DNA of 64,000 nucleotides from assembly GCF_000682735.1 (NCBI RefSeq), contig NZ_AWFD01000001.1:310001-374000 (forward strand). The letters are read 5' to 3'. The DNA comes from Hyphomonas sp. CY54-11-8 (GTDB taxonomy: Bacteria; Pseudomonadota; Alphaproteobacteria; Caulobacterales; Hyphomonadaceae). A program made the position numbers and the translations under genes. How positions within the stretch are numbered: position 1 is the first letter of the stretch; each line of letters begins with the position of its first letter. The notes beneath the pieces were generated by a model. The model worked only from the letters and a program-made list of their open reading frames with translations, was not told the DNA's origin and searched no databases. Below are positions 37,015-46,254 of this stretch, one piece after another.

Positions 37015-37017
37015 GGC

Positions 37018-37749
37018 TTACCAAGTTTCGCACCAGGGCCTGAGATCCAGTTCGTGCGTCCAGGCAGAGCGATGCTGCTGGTGCAGCCAGACATAGTTCT
37101 TTGCAATCTCGTCCGGGATGAGCAGTCCGTCCCGCGCGCGCCGTTCAGCGGCGTCCGGCAGCATGTCCCGGATGAAAGCTGAATCGATGGCGCCATCGAT
37201 CACGACATGGGCCACATGGATGCCCTTCGGGCCTAGCTCCCGCGCCATCGACTGGGCAAGCGCCCGGAGCGCGTGCTTGGCACCGGCAAAGGCCGAGAAG
37301 CCGGCGCCGCCCCGCATCGCGGCCGTGGCGCCGGTGAAAATGATCGTGCCCCGCGCTCGTGGGCTCATGACGCGGGCAGCTTCGCGTCCAGTGAGGAAGC
37401 CGGCAAAGGCCGCCATCTCCCAGACCTTGTGGTAGACGCGGCTGGTCGTGTCGGTGACCGGGAAGTGGACGTTCGCGCCGATATTGAAAACGCAGGCTTC
37501 GATGGGGCCCACTTCCGCCTCCACCTGGTCGAACAGGGCGACGGTTTCGTCTTCGCTGCGGGCATCAACGCCGAAGGCGCGGGCCTTGCCGCCTTCGGCC
37601 TCAATCGATCCGACCAGTGCATCGAGATCGGAGAGGTTGCGGGGGCGGCGGGTGACACAGGCCGTCAGGCCTTCGCGCGCGAAGGCTTTGGCAATTGCGC
37701 CGCCGGTCGCATCGCCCGCCCCAATGATCAGAGCTGCACCGTTTGCCAT
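37018..37749 (-). CDS. SDR family oxidoreductase
   Basis: 243 aa. The nucleotide-binding loop is GAGDATGGAIA near residue 10 (unusual GxGDATG instead of GxxxGxG), with a CVFNIGANV segment in place of NNAG. Ser in GTIIFTGATAAMRGGAGFSA and the expected Tyr-x3-Lys is replaced by FAGAKHA, so the catalytic Tyr is Phe. This may be a catalytically altered SDR. It converges on the TAXI gene with 3 bp between stops. Confidence 0.82.
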   Translation of the reverse strand: MANGAALIIGAGDATGGAIAKAFAREGLTACVTRRPRNLSDLDALVGSIEAEGGKARAFGVDARSEDETVALFDQVEAEVGPIEACVFNIGANVHFPVTDTTSRVYHKVWEMAAFAGFLTGREAARVMSPRARGTIIFTGATAAMRGGAGFSAFAGAKHALRALAQSMARELGPKGIHVAHVVIDGAIDSAFIRDMLPDAAERRARDGLLIPDEIAKNYVWLHQQHRSAWTHELDLRPWCETW

Positions 37750-37842
37750 GCCGAAAGCCTCCTCCAGTGTTTTGCAAACGCTCGCCGATCAAAGTGAGTT
37801 TGTAAAGAGAACTCACTCTTCAGCTGGGCTGAACCTGAGCGG

Positions 37843-38688
37843 TTAGCGCTGGCAGGACGGGCAGTAGAAGGTCGAACGGCCTGACTGGACGAGGCGTTTG
37901 ATCGTAGTGCCGCAGGCCGGGCAGGGCTGGCCCTCGCGGTCATAGACAGCGAAGCGGTGCTGGAAATAGCCGAGCTCCCCGCTGGCGCTGGCGAAATCCG
38001 AGATGGAGGAACCGCCCGCCTCGATGGCCTCGGCGATGACATCATTGATGGCCGGGGCAAGCCGCGCGGCGCGCTGGCCGGGGATGCTTTGCGACAGGCG
38101 TTTCGGCGAGATCTTTGCCCGCCACAGCGCCTCGCAAACATAAATGTTTCCAAGGCCAGCGATGACCGACTGGTCCAGCAGGGCGGCCTTGATCGGGGCC
38201 TTCTTGTCCTTCAGGGCGGTGTCGAGATAGGCGGCGGAGAAATGATTGCTCAGCGGCTCCGGACCCATGGCCATTAACCGTGGATAAGCCTGAAATTGCT
38301 CGGCAGGCCAGAGCTCCATGAAGCCGAACCGGCGGGGGTCGTTATAGGTGACTATGTCATGACTATCGAGGACCATAACGACATGATCATGGGCCGGATC
38401 TGTGCCCGTTTCGTGCTTATAACGGGCTGTCGCATGACCACTCACCGTGAAGCGTCCGGTCATGCCGAGATGCATCACCAGAACCTCGCCGGAAGAGAGC
38501 TCCACCGTCAGGAATTTCGCCCGACGCCCGAGGCGCACAACCTTCTGCCCAGACACCCGTTCGGCGAAGCGGTCGGGGAAGGGGAAGCGCAGGTCTGCCC
38601 GGTTCTGGGTCAGCGACACGATCGTGCGGCCCTCCATGACGGGGGCGAGGCCGCGGCGAACTGTCTCGACTTCAGGTAATTCAGGCAT
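37843..38688 (-). CDS. mutM: formamidopyrimidine-DNA glycosylase
   Basis: 281 aa. The N-terminal catalytic Pro2-Glu3 (MPELPEVETVRRGLAPVMEG) is present. LGNIYVCEALWRAKISP, and the C-terminal zinc finger CPACGTT...YCPSCQR are intact. It excises 8-oxoguanine and Fapy lesions with a beta-delta lyase. ATG 38688 is fixed by the requirement for Pro2. Divergent from ubiE with 36 bp between starts. Confidence 0.97.
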   Translation of the reverse strand: MPELPEVETVRRGLAPVMEGRTIVSLTQNRADLRFPFPDRFAERVSGQKVVRLGRRAKFLTVELSSGEVLVMHLGMTGRFTVSGHATARYKHETGTDPAHDHVVMVLDSHDIVTYNDPRRFGFMELWPAEQFQAYPRLMAMGPEPLSNHFSAAYLDTALKDKKAPIKAALLDQSVIAGLGNIYVCEALWRAKISPKRLSQSIPGQRAARLAPAINDVIAEAIEAGGSSISDFASASGELGYFQHRFAVYDREGQPCPACGTTIKRLVQSGRSTFYCPSCQR

Positions 38689-38724
38689 GGTTATGGCATA
38701 TAGCCTAGGCAGTACGGGGTAACT

Positions 38725-39540
38725 ATGGTGGCGCGCATGTCTGCTGAACCTGAAACAGAGCGCCCGGACGGCGAACGCAAGGTCTCCTTCGGATTCGAAG
38801 AGGTGACCGAAAGCGAGAAGGTGGCGCGCGTCAAAGGCGTGTTCCGTTCCGTCGCGTCGCGCTACGACCTGATGAACGACCTCATGTCCGCCGGCGTGCA
38901 CCGACTGTGGAAGCATGATGCGATGAACCGCGTGAACCCGCAGCCGGGTGAGCGTCACCTGGATGTGGCGGGCGGCACGGGCGAGCTGGCCCGGGCCTTC
39001 CTGGAACTCGCTGACAAGGCCGGCAAACGGCGCGGCATCGACAAGCCGGCGACCGCCATCGTGTCAGACATCAATGACGCCATGCTGGAAGCGGGCAAGG
39101 CGCGTGCCGACAATGCGAAATGGGAAGGCCGACTGGACTGGGTCTGCGCCGATGGCCAGAACCTTCCATGGGCGGACAACAGCTTTGACGTGGTCACCGT
39201 GTCTTTCGGTATTCGCAACTTTGCCGACCGGGTGGCCGGCCTGAAGGAATTCCGCCGCGTGCTGAAGCCGGGCGGCCGTCTCGCCGTGCTGGAATTCAGC
39301 CACATGACGGCGCCGGCCCTGCAGGCGGCGTATGACAAATACAGCTTCAATGTGATCCCGCAGCTGGGCAGCCTCGTCGCGGGCGACAAGGAAAGCTACC
39401 AGTATCTCGTGGAGTCGATCCGGAAGTTCCCCGATCAGGAGACCTTCCGTACCGAGATCGAAGGGGCGGGGTTCTCGAACGTGTCCGTCACGAATTATTC
39501 GGGCGGCATCGCAGCCCTGCACTTCGGCTGGGCCGTCTGA
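38725..39540 (+). CDS. ubiE: demethylmenaquinone/ubiquinone C-methyltransferase UbiE
   Basis: 271 aa SAM-dependent methyltransferase of ubiquinone synthesis. It has GVFRSVASRYDLMNDLMSAG, the SAM motif LDVAGGTGELA, ADGQNLPWADNSFDVVTVSF and FGIRNFADR. ATG 38725 has GGGG 5 nt upstream; ATG 38737 (MSAEPE) is also plausible. ubiB follows after 2 bp. Confidence 0.96.
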   Translation: MVARMSAEPETERPDGERKVSFGFEEVTESEKVARVKGVFRSVASRYDLMNDLMSAGVHRLWKHDAMNRVNPQPGERHLDVAGGTGELARAFLELADKAGKRRGIDKPATAIVSDINDAMLEAGKARADNAKWEGRLDWVCADGQNLPWADNSFDVVTVSFGIRNFADRVAGLKEFRRVLKPGGRLAVLEFSHMTAPALQAAYDKYSFNVIPQLGSLVAGDKESYQYLVESIRKFPDQETFRTEIEGAGFSNVSVTNYSGGIAALHFGWAV

Positions 39541-39542
39541 CG

Positions 39543-41063
39543 ATGGGGATGATCGGGGATTACCGCCGCCTGATGCGGGCCGGGGTGGCGCTGGCGCGGC
39601 ATGACGTGATCCTGCCGGCGGACTACCAGTCGCGCCTGCCGATGGCGGCGCGCATTGCCGGCGGTACGCTGCGTCTGGTCACGGGCGGGGCTCGCGGACG
39701 TCCGGGTCAGCGTCTGGCGCGTGCACTTGAAGGATTGGGCCCGGCCTATATCAAGCTTGGCCAGTTCCTCGCCACGCGGCCGGACGTGTTCGGTACCGAA
39801 GTCACTTCCGATCTCGACCATCTGAAAGACAAACTACCGCCTTTCTCCATGAAAGCGGCCCGCGCGGCGCTCGTGGCGGAATTTGGCGCTGCAGAAGCAG
39901 ACCGTCTGTTTGCAGACCTTTCAGAACCCGTGGCTGCCGCTTCATTGGCGCAGGTGCACCGGATGGACCTGCCCGATGGCGCACGGGCCGTGAAGATCCT
40001 GCGCCCGAAGATCGAGGAACAGCTGTCAAAAGAACTGTCGGCCATGAAGCGGGCCGCGCGCACCATCGAAGGGGTCTCCGCCGAGAGCCGCCGCCTGAAG
40101 CCGGTCGCCTTCACCGAAACCATCGCCACCGCCATGATGCGCGAGACCGACCTTCGCCTTGAAGCAGGCGGGGCCGACGAGATGCGCGCGCTCAGCGAGA
40201 AGAATGGCTATTTCCAGGTTCCGAAAATCGACTGGGACCGGACAGGCCGCCGTGTGCTGACCATGGACTGGGTGGAAGGCAAGTCATTGACTGACCCCAC
40301 CGCGCTCGACCGGCCGGATATCGACCGCAAGACGCTGGCGAACGACATCACCCGCGGTTTCCTGACCAATGCGATCGAGCATGGTGTCTTCCATGCCGAC
40401 ATGCACGAAGGCAATCTCATCCTGACGCCGGACGGGAAGATCGCCCTCATCGATTTTGGCATTATTGGCCGGATCGGCATGACCGAGCGGCGCTTCCTGG
40501 CGGAGATCCTGTGGGGCTTCCTGAAGCGCGATTATGTCCGCGTCGCGGAAGTCCATTTCGAGGCTGGCTACGTTCCGGCGTCCCAATCGGTGGGTGAGTT
40601 CGCGCAGGCGCTGCGCACCATTGGTGAGCCGATCCATGGCAAACCGGCCGAGGAAGTCTCCATGGGCCGGGTGCTGCTGCAGCTGTTCGACTACACCCAC
40701 ACATTCGGCATGGCGCTGCGCCCGGAACTTGTCCTGCTGCAGAAGACGATGGTGCAGGTGGAAGGTGTCGCGCGCGCCATCGACCCGGCGCACAATATCT
40801 GGAACGCCTCCGAACCCGTCGTTGAAAGCTGGATCCGCCGCAGCTTCGGCCCGCAGGGCGCCGCGAAGCTCATCTCGGACAATGTTCGTGAGGTGACGAA
40901 TCGACTGAAACGCCTGCCGGAAGTAATGGACCGGTTCGAAGCCTTCATGGAGCATGAGCTGGAAGAGGCGCCCGCGCCGCCGAAGAAGCCGTTTGCGCCC
41001 TGGTGGGGCTGGTTCGGGCTTGTCGTGGCGCTTGCCGGTCTGGCAGTATGGGCCCTCAAATAG
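39543..41063 (+). CDS. ubiB: ABC1-kinase-like protein UbiB
   Basis: 506 aa atypical kinase/ATPase of the UbiB/ADCK family needed for ubiquinone production. The KxGQ motif is in AYIKLGQFLATRPDVFG, the AVKILRP lysine, the catalytic HADMHEGNLIL, and the DFG in IALIDFGIIGRIG are all intact. A C-terminal membrane helix (WWGWFGLVVALAGLAVWAL) anchors it. Directly downstream of ubiE. Confidence 0.96.
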   Translation: MGMIGDYRRLMRAGVALARHDVILPADYQSRLPMAARIAGGTLRLVTGGARGRPGQRLARALEGLGPAYIKLGQFLATRPDVFGTEVTSDLDHLKDKLPPFSMKAARAALVAEFGAAEADRLFADLSEPVAAASLAQVHRMDLPDGARAVKILRPKIEEQLSKELSAMKRAARTIEGVSAESRRLKPVAFTETIATAMMRETDLRLEAGGADEMRALSEKNGYFQVPKIDWDRTGRRVLTMDWVEGKSLTDPTALDRPDIDRKTLANDITRGFLTNAIEHGVFHADMHEGNLILTPDGKIALIDFGIIGRIGMTERRFLAEILWGFLKRDYVRVAEVHFEAGYVPASQSVGEFAQALRTIGEPIHGKPAEEVSMGRVLLQLFDYTHTFGMALRPELVLLQKTMVQVEGVARAIDPAHNIWNASEPVVESWIRRSFGPQGAAKLISDNVREVTNRLKRLPEVMDRFEAFMEHELEEAPAPPKKPFAPWWGWFGLVVALAGLAVWALK

Positions 41064-41075
41064 GAGGGCCAATCT

Positions 41076-41513
41076 ATGGCGCACACCGGTGGATGCCAGT
41101 GCGGTCGCGTACGCTACGAAATGGATGTGCTGGAGCAGGCCCATGCCTGCCATTGCCGCATGTGCCAGAAGGCGACCGGCGGCTTGTTTGCCGTGCTCGT
41201 CGGTGCGCCCAAAGACAAGATCCGCTGGACAGCCACGCCGCCTGAAGAATTTCAGAGTTCGAACCTCGCGCGGCGCGCCTTCTGCAAGGCCTGCGGCACA
41301 CCGCTTGGCTTCACCTATGAACTGCCCGATGCGCGCCAATATGTGACCATCGGTAGCCTGGACCATCCGGAGAATGCGCCGATCCAGCACCAGTTTGGCC
41401 TCGAGTCGAAAGTCCCGTTCGTGTCCTTCTGCGAGGATGTGCCGGGCGAGCGCACCGGCGATACGCCAGCCATAAGTGAATTTCTCGCGGGTATGACGTC
41501 CAACCAGGCGTGA
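41076..41513 (+). CDS. GFA/CENP-V family zinc protein
   Basis: 145 aa. Zinc ligands are visible in GGCQCGRVRYE, AHACHCRMCQKATGG and FCKACGTPLGF, the pattern of glutathione-dependent formaldehyde-activating enzyme-like proteins. The reaction is unproven for most members. It begins 12 bp after ubiB with AGGAGG upstream and probably shares its transcript. Confidence 0.9.
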   Translation: MAHTGGCQCGRVRYEMDVLEQAHACHCRMCQKATGGLFAVLVGAPKDKIRWTATPPEEFQSSNLARRAFCKACGTPLGFTYELPDARQYVTIGSLDHPENAPIQHQFGLESKVPFVSFCEDVPGERTGDTPAISEFLAGMTSNQA

Positions 41514-41594
41514 ACTCTCCTTAATGGAGTAAAGTGTTAACGCGCCTTAAGCATCGCCCTAGACTGGCAGCAGCTCCCGATGAAAGGACCTGCC

Positions 41595-42062
41595 ATGAAG
41601 GGCTTCATTGCCTACGCACTGCTTGGCGTTTTGCTGGCTTCGCCGGTTGCGGCCCAGATTGCTGGGTCTGGAAAGCGCACACCTGAGGCAGAAGCGCAGC
41701 TGGCGAAGATCCGGAAAGTGCCGCCAAAGCCGACCGCAACGTCTCGCGCCGAACCGAAGCTGAGCGGCGCGCCACATGGCGGAAAACGCACGAGTCCCGT
41801 TGTGATCGTGGATGTCCGCGCCGCAAAAGGACTGGCCGCAACTTCCGGGGTTCGTGTTTTCCGGGGCAGCCGCGTTTCGCTGGTGAGGCCGGGTGTTCGC
41901 CAGCTGGCGAAGGCACCGGCAATCGGCAAGCGGCGCAGCCAGATGAAGCTGGTCCGCGTTGGCGCAAGCCCCCGCACCACTTTCACCGCCTATGGGATCG
42001 ACCTCGCCGAACGGCATGAGGAAATGCCGGTTCGCCCGCCGACGATCCGTGTGAATCCTTAA
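41595..42062 (+). CDS. hypothetical secreted basic protein
   Basis: 155 aa. A signal peptide (MKGFIAYALLGVLLASPVAA, Q) precedes a mature part rich in Lys, Arg, Pro and Ala (pI very high) with no recognised domain. ATG 41595 has AAAGGA 7 nt upstream; ATG 41580 lies inside that RBS. The upstream spacer contains two TTAA elements (TTAACGCGCCTTAA at 41535-41550). Function unknown. Confidence 0.65.
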   Translation: MKGFIAYALLGVLLASPVAAQIAGSGKRTPEAEAQLAKIRKVPPKPTATSRAEPKLSGAPHGGKRTSPVVIVDVRAAKGLAATSGVRVFRGSRVSLVRPGVRQLAKAPAIGKRRSQMKLVRVGASPRTTFTAYGIDLAERHEEMPVRPPTIRVNP

Positions 42063-42147
42063 CGCACACTGTGTTTTCACGCGAATTTCATGGCGGTCGC
42101 GCAAGGATTCTGGGTTAAGAGAGACCTGAAAAGACGACCCGGGACCT

Positions 42148-43392
42148 ATGAGCGACAAACGCATCCTCCTGATCATTGGCGGCGGCATCGCCGCCTATAA
42201 AAGCCTCGAGCTGATCCGAGAGCTCGGCCGGCGCGGCATTGCCTGCCGTTGCATTCTGACCTCCGGCGGATCGCAATTCGTGACGCCGCTGTCTGTATCT
42301 GCCCTGTCCGGCGAGAAGGTTTTCACCGAACTTTTCGATTTGGATGACGAGGCCGAGATGGGCCATATCCAGCTGTCACGCTCGGCCGACCTCGTCGTCG
42401 TCTGCCCGGCAACGGCGGACCTGATGGCGAAGGCCGTGCATGGCCACGCCAATGACCTTGCCTCCACCACGTTGCTCGCCACCGACACGCCGGTGCTGAT
42501 GGTGCCGGCCATGAATGTCCGTATGTGGCAGCACGCAGCGACCGTGCGGAACGTCGCCCAGCTCCGTGCCGACGGGGTCTCCGTGATGGAGCCCGACGAG
42601 GGCGCGATGGCGTGCGGCGAGTTCGGCCCTGGCCGCCTGCCGCAGGTCCCGGCGATCGTGGCCGAGATCGAACGCCAGCTGGAAGGCCAGACAGAGGGCA
42701 AGGGAGGTGGCCTGCTGGAGGGCACCCATTGCGTGGTCACCGCCGGCCCGACGCGCGAACCGCTGGATCCGGTCCGCTTCCTGTCGAACCATTCTTCCGG
42801 CCGGCAGGGTTATGCCATTGCCGGGGCGCTTGCGGCCGAAGGCGCGCGCGTGACACTTGTCTCCGGGCCGGTCGCGATTGAGCCGCCGCGCGGTGTGGGC
42901 CTCGTAAAGGTCGAGACAGCACGCCAGATGCTGAAGGCTGTCGAAGAGGCGCTGCCGGCAGACGTGTTTGTTTCCGTCGCCGCTGTGGCCGACTGGCGCC
43001 CAGCCCGCGCCGCCACGAAGAAGCTGAAGATCAAGGGCGCCGGCAGTGCGACGCCCTCCATGGAACTCGCCGAGAACCCGGACATCCTTCGCACTATCTC
43101 GAACAAGCGTAAGCACCGCCCGGCGCTGGTCGTCGGCTTTGCCGCCGAGACCAATGATGTCGAAGAGCATGCCGCCGCCAAGCTGAAGCGGAAGGGCTGT
43201 GACTGGATCGTCGCCAATGACGTCTCCGGCGATGTCATGGGCGGCACGGAAAACGAGATCGCGCTTGTCACCCGCGACGGTGTCGACCGCTGGCCTCGCA
43301 TGGGCAAGGACGAGGTCGCCCGCCGCCTCGCGCAGAAGATCGCGGACGCCCTCGATGGTTCCGATGACGATGTGAGATTGGCTGCCGAATAG
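42148..43392 (+). CDS. coaBC: bifunctional phosphopantothenoylcysteine decarboxylase/synthase
   Basis: 414 aa. The CoaC half (about 1-185) shows [39 protein letters not shown] and the PAMNVRMWQ segment. The CoaB half (about 195-400) shows [29 protein letters not shown] and VGFAAETND. Together they make 4'-phosphopantetheine in CoA synthesis. dut follows, as in many alphaproteobacteria. Confidence 0.96.
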   Translation: MSDKRILLIIGGGIAAYKSLELIRELGRRGIACRCILTSGGSQFVTPLSVSALSGEKVFTELFDLDDEAEMGHIQLSRSADLVVVCPATADLMAKAVHGHANDLASTTLLATDTPVLMVPAMNVRMWQHAATVRNVAQLRADGVSVMEPDEGAMACGEFGPGRLPQVPAIVAEIERQLEGQTEGKGGGLLEGTHCVVTAGPTREPLDPVRFLSNHSSGRQGYAIAGALAAEGARVTLVSGPVAIEPPRGVGLVKVETARQMLKAVEEALPADVFVSVAAVADWRPARAATKKLKIKGAGSATPSMELAENPDILRTISNKRKHRPALVVGFAAETNDVEEHAAAKLKRKGCDWIVANDVSGDVMGGTENEIALVTRDGVDRWPRMGKDEVARRLAQKIADALDGSDDDVRLAAE

Positions 43393-43444
43393 CGGCGTCT
43401 CTGCCTGCTTGACTTGGCCTGCCGACTCCCGCACCGCTGCGGGC

Positions 43445-43900
43445 ATGAACGAGGTTAATGTCGCGGTCCTGCCGCTCCCGCATTTCGAAGGGCTCCAGCT
43501 GCCCACCTATGAAACCGCCGGCTCCGCCGGAATGGATGTGCGTGCCGCCGTTCCGGCAGGGGAACCGATGGTATTGGCCCCGGGTGAACGGGCCATGGTG
43601 CCGACCGGTCTCTGCGTGGCGATCCCGCAAGGCTATGAGATTCAGGTGCGCCCGCGCTCCGGCCTCGCGGCCAAGCACGGCCTCACCTGCCTCAATACGC
43701 CCGGCACGATCGACAGCGATTATCGCGGTGAGATCAAGGTGATCCTCATAAATCTCGGCCAGGACGCCTTCACCATCCAGCGCGGTGAACGTATCGCCCA
43801 GCTGGTGCTTGCCCCGGTGACCCGCCTTGCCTGGCAGGCGGTCGACAGTCTCGACGAGACCGAGCGGGGCGCCGGGGGCTTCGGCTCTACAGGGCGATAG
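43445..43900 (+). CDS. dut: dUTP diphosphatase
   Basis: 151 aa trimeric dUTPase with all five motifs: [43 protein letters not shown] and the C-terminal [11 protein letters not shown]. It hydrolyses dUTP to dUMP. Start ATG 43445 ([16 protein letters not shown]) is chosen by homology; the RBS is weak. Confidence 0.95.
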   Translation: MNEVNVAVLPLPHFEGLQLPTYETAGSAGMDVRAAVPAGEPMVLAPGERAMVPTGLCVAIPQGYEIQVRPRSGLAAKHGLTCLNTPGTIDSDYRGEIKVILINLGQDAFTIQRGERIAQLVLAPVTRLAWQAVDSLDETERGAGGFGSTGR

Positions 43901-44033
43901 GATCTGGCCGCTAGGGTCTCGGCGCTCGCTTCCAGGCGATCCTTCCCGTTTTTCCGTTTTCATGCGATTTTCCTTGAACCGGTGTTCAGGGATCACCATA
44001 TATCGTTTGTCGATATGAAGGAGGACGGGGTTT

Positions 44034-44264
44034 ATGGATCCGTTTCAGATGGTTGTCGTCATCGTGGCGATTGTTTTCGGGACGAAAGCCTGGCGTGACC
44101 ACATGCGCTTCAAGGAAATGCGGGCCAATGAGCGGGCCTCCGATGCCGATTTCGACCGGATGACGCAGGAAGTCGCTCGCCTGAAGGAACGTGTTCGCGT
44201 GCTCGAACAGATCGTCACCGATGGTGACAAGCGTCTCAGCGAGGAGATTTCCCGGCTCGCATGA
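44034..44264 (+). CDS. PspB-like small membrane protein
   Basis: 76 aa. One N-terminal helix (MVVVIVAIVFGTKAW), then a charged coiled coil (FDRMTQEVARLKERVRVLEQIVTDGDKRLSEEI). The architecture resembles phage-shock protein B, including the RVRVLEQIVTDGD region. No pspA or pspC is seen here. A similar small gene follows, suggesting tandem duplication. GGAGG is about 13 nt before the ATG. Confidence 0.65.
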   Translation: MDPFQMVVVIVAIVFGTKAWRDHMRFKEMRANERASDADFDRMTQEVARLKERVRVLEQIVTDGDKRLSEEISRLA

Positions 44265-44309
44265 GCCCGTTTTGCCGTCCCGTCCACCCCCTGAACAGGA
44301 GACAAGATA

Positions 44310-44504
44310 ATGCCCTTGCTGTATCCTTTTGTAGTCTTCCTCCTGTTGCTGATCCTGGCCACACTGATCCGAGGGCCCGAGCGTCCGAAGGCGTCCAGCC
44401 AGAAGGATGAGGAGCTCTCCCGGCTGCGCGACCGCGTGGAGGTTCTTGAGCGTGCCGTACTGGATCAGGACCGCGACCTGCGCCGGAAATTCGACGGTCT
44501 TTGA
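44310..44504 (+). CDS. second PspB-like small membrane protein
   Basis: 64 aa. An N-terminal helix (LLYPFVVFLLLLILATLI) and a charged coiled coil (DEELSRLRDRVEVLERAVLDQDRDLRRKF). The coil shares the pattern R-x-R-V-x-V-L-E-x-x-V-x-D-x-D-x-x-L with the preceding protein, so the two look like paralogues. ACAGGAG lies upstream. It ends 7 bp before the end of the convergent hydrolase gene. Confidence 0.65.
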   Translation: MPLLYPFVVFLLLLILATLIRGPERPKASSQKDEELSRLRDRVEVLERAVLDQDRDLRRKFDGL

Positions 44505-44510
44505 TCCCCG

Positions 44511-45398
44511 CTATTCCGGCAGGGCCGCCAGCCAGTCCGTGATCGCGCTTGCAAGTTCGCCTGGTACTTCCGGCAACAGCGCGTGGCCAGCTCCATCGAT
44601 CCGGACAGCCGTGACCTGGTCCCCCAGTTCCGCTTCCAGCAGGTCAATCGTATCGGCCGGTGGGGCGATCGAATCCTGCAACCCGGTGATGACCAGCATT
44701 GGCTTGCCGCCTGCCTCCCACCAGAGCGGAGACTCCACAGAACGGGTTGCCGCGCCCTGCAAGCGGGCCGTTTCCATGTGCCAGCCACGCAGCCAGTAAT
44801 CCGGAATGTCGTTACCCTCGGCGAAGAATCCGTAGCGGACTGCTTCCCGGTGTTCTTGCGGCGTCAGGCGCGGATCGAAGCTCTGCATCAGGGCGGTGTT
44901 TGCCTTTTCCGGTATCGGCTTCAGCCCGCCGGCGGCCAGCAGGATGACACCGCGCACCTGATCCGGGTGCCGCGTGGCGACGGCACGGGCAAGCCGGTTG
45001 CCGAAGGCGTGGCCCAGCACAACAACAGGCGCGTCCCGCGTTTCCAGATAGATGGCGGCATCATCGGCCAGGTCGAACAGGCTGGGGGCCTCAACGGATG
45101 CCTGTGTTCCGTTAATTGCCGGGGCTTCGAACAGCGTGACGCTGTATCCGGCGCCCGTAAGATGCTGCGCAAGTTCGTTGAAATCGCTGGCTTCGCGTCC
45201 GGCGCTGGCGAACATGACGACCTCCGGTCCTGTGCCGGAGCGATAGGCTTTCAGCCGCGTCGACCCCTCCTCATATCTCCAGGTATCGCCGATCGGGGCG
45301 CGGGCGATATCACCGGGGGCATAAGGAGAAGGGGACATACAGGCGCTCACAAGGCTGGCGAGAAGAAACAGGGGCAGGGCGAAAAGGGATCTCATCAT
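44511..45398 (-). CDS. alpha/beta-hydrolase lipoprotein lacking the Ser nucleophile
   Basis: 295 aa. A signal with lipobox LVSAC is followed by an alpha/beta-hydrolase fold: VVMFASAGREASDFNELAQ (oxyanion region), VVVLGHAFGNRLARAVATRH (nucleophile elbow), ITGLQDSIAPP (acid) and DGAGHALLPE (His). The elbow reads G-H-A-F-G, so Ala occupies the nucleophile position. This suggests a non-hydrolytic role or an unusual mechanism. It is followed downstream by no partner genes. Confidence 0.8.
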   Translation of the reverse strand: MMRSLFALPLFLLASLVSACMSPSPYAPGDIARAPIGDTWRYEEGSTRLKAYRSGTGPEVVMFASAGREASDFNELAQHLTGAGYSVTLFEAPAINGTQASVEAPSLFDLADDAAIYLETRDAPVVVLGHAFGNRLARAVATRHPDQVRGVILLAAGGLKPIPEKANTALMQSFDPRLTPQEHREAVRYGFFAEGNDIPDYWLRGWHMETARLQGAATRSVESPLWWEAGGKPMLVITGLQDSIAPPADTIDLLEAELGDQVTAVRIDGAGHALLPEVPGELASAITDWLAALPE

Positions 45399-45550
45399 GT
45401 TTTGTCTTTCGGCGCTAACAGGCGGGGCAAAGTCTCGCTGAAAGCCTTGTCAGGCAAGGTGCTTAACGCGGTCCGAAAAATTCGATCTGCCGCTTTTGGC
45501 AAACCTCCAGAAGATTGTGGTTCTATCAACCCAAGAGAGAGGAAAATACC

Positions 45551-46234
45551 GTGACGACGCAGAAACCGGTCTTCGGGAAGAAAACGTCCGCGCAGACGCG
45601 CCGGGCGGCCCCGCGCCCTGCTGCGTCTCAGGCGCTTTCTGAAAAGGCCGAAGCCTTCCTGCAGCGGGAACGCGAAGCGGCAGGTGAAAAAATCCACGAT
45701 GCGGATGGTGCCTCTTCTTCCTCTGCAAACAGCGGTGTATCCGGGGGCAAACCCGTTTGGGGACGCCGCGTCTTCGCGCGGATTTTCGATGAACTACTGG
45801 TCTGGGGGCTGCTCTTCCTGATGTTCCACGAGGACATTGGCCGGCAGCTTTCCGTTTATATCGAAGCGCCGATGGGTAGTGCCCAGGAGGATGCGGCGGG
45901 TGTCGGCCTGATCGGATACGCCCTGATCTGGGCTCTCATAGAATGCGCTTACAATATCGCGATGGAAGCGTCCCGCCTTCAGGCGACGCTTGGCAAGTTG
46001 TTGGTCGGAGCGGTCGTGACAGACCGCGATGGCGGCAAGCCCAGCCTTCGCGCCGTGGTCATGCGCAATTCGCTCGGGCGGTTTGCGGTCAACCTCATTC
46101 CGTTCAATGCCGGTTACCTTATGGGCCTGTTCAAAAAAGACCGCCGGTGTGTGCACGACATGATAGCCGGCACGATGGTGCGCAAGCGGGTACCTGTGGC
46201 GGCGTCTGCCGGATACAGCGAAGTGTTTGCCTGA
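45551..46234 (+). CDS. RDD-family membrane protein
   Basis: 227 aa from GTG 45551, which has GAGAGG 8 nt upstream. A polar N-terminal 75 residues (Ala/Lys-rich) is followed by the RDD domain: RVFARIFDELLVWGLLFLMF (Arg-Asp-type first helix), GYALIWALIECAYNIAMEAS, LGKLLVGAVVTDRDGGKPSL and a last segment FKKDRRCVHDMIAGTMVRK. The family is widespread and mostly uncharacterised, possibly transport related. Confidence 0.85.
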   Translation: MTTQKPVFGKKTSAQTRRAAPRPAASQALSEKAEAFLQREREAAGEKIHDADGASSSSANSGVSGGKPVWGRRVFARIFDELLVWGLLFLMFHEDIGRQLSVYIEAPMGSAQEDAAGVGLIGYALIWALIECAYNIAMEASRLQATLGKLLVGAVVTDRDGGKPSLRAVVMRNSLGRFAVNLIPFNAGYLMGLFKKDRRCVHDMIAGTMVRKRVPVAASAGYSEVFA

Positions 46235-46254
46235 ACTGATCGCGGGTCAGACCA

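Noticed and set aside
41535..41550. CtrA box TTAA-N7-TTAA upstream of the secreted protein gene
   Set aside because: The spacing is N6 (TTAACGCGCCTTAA), not the N7 of the CtrA consensus.
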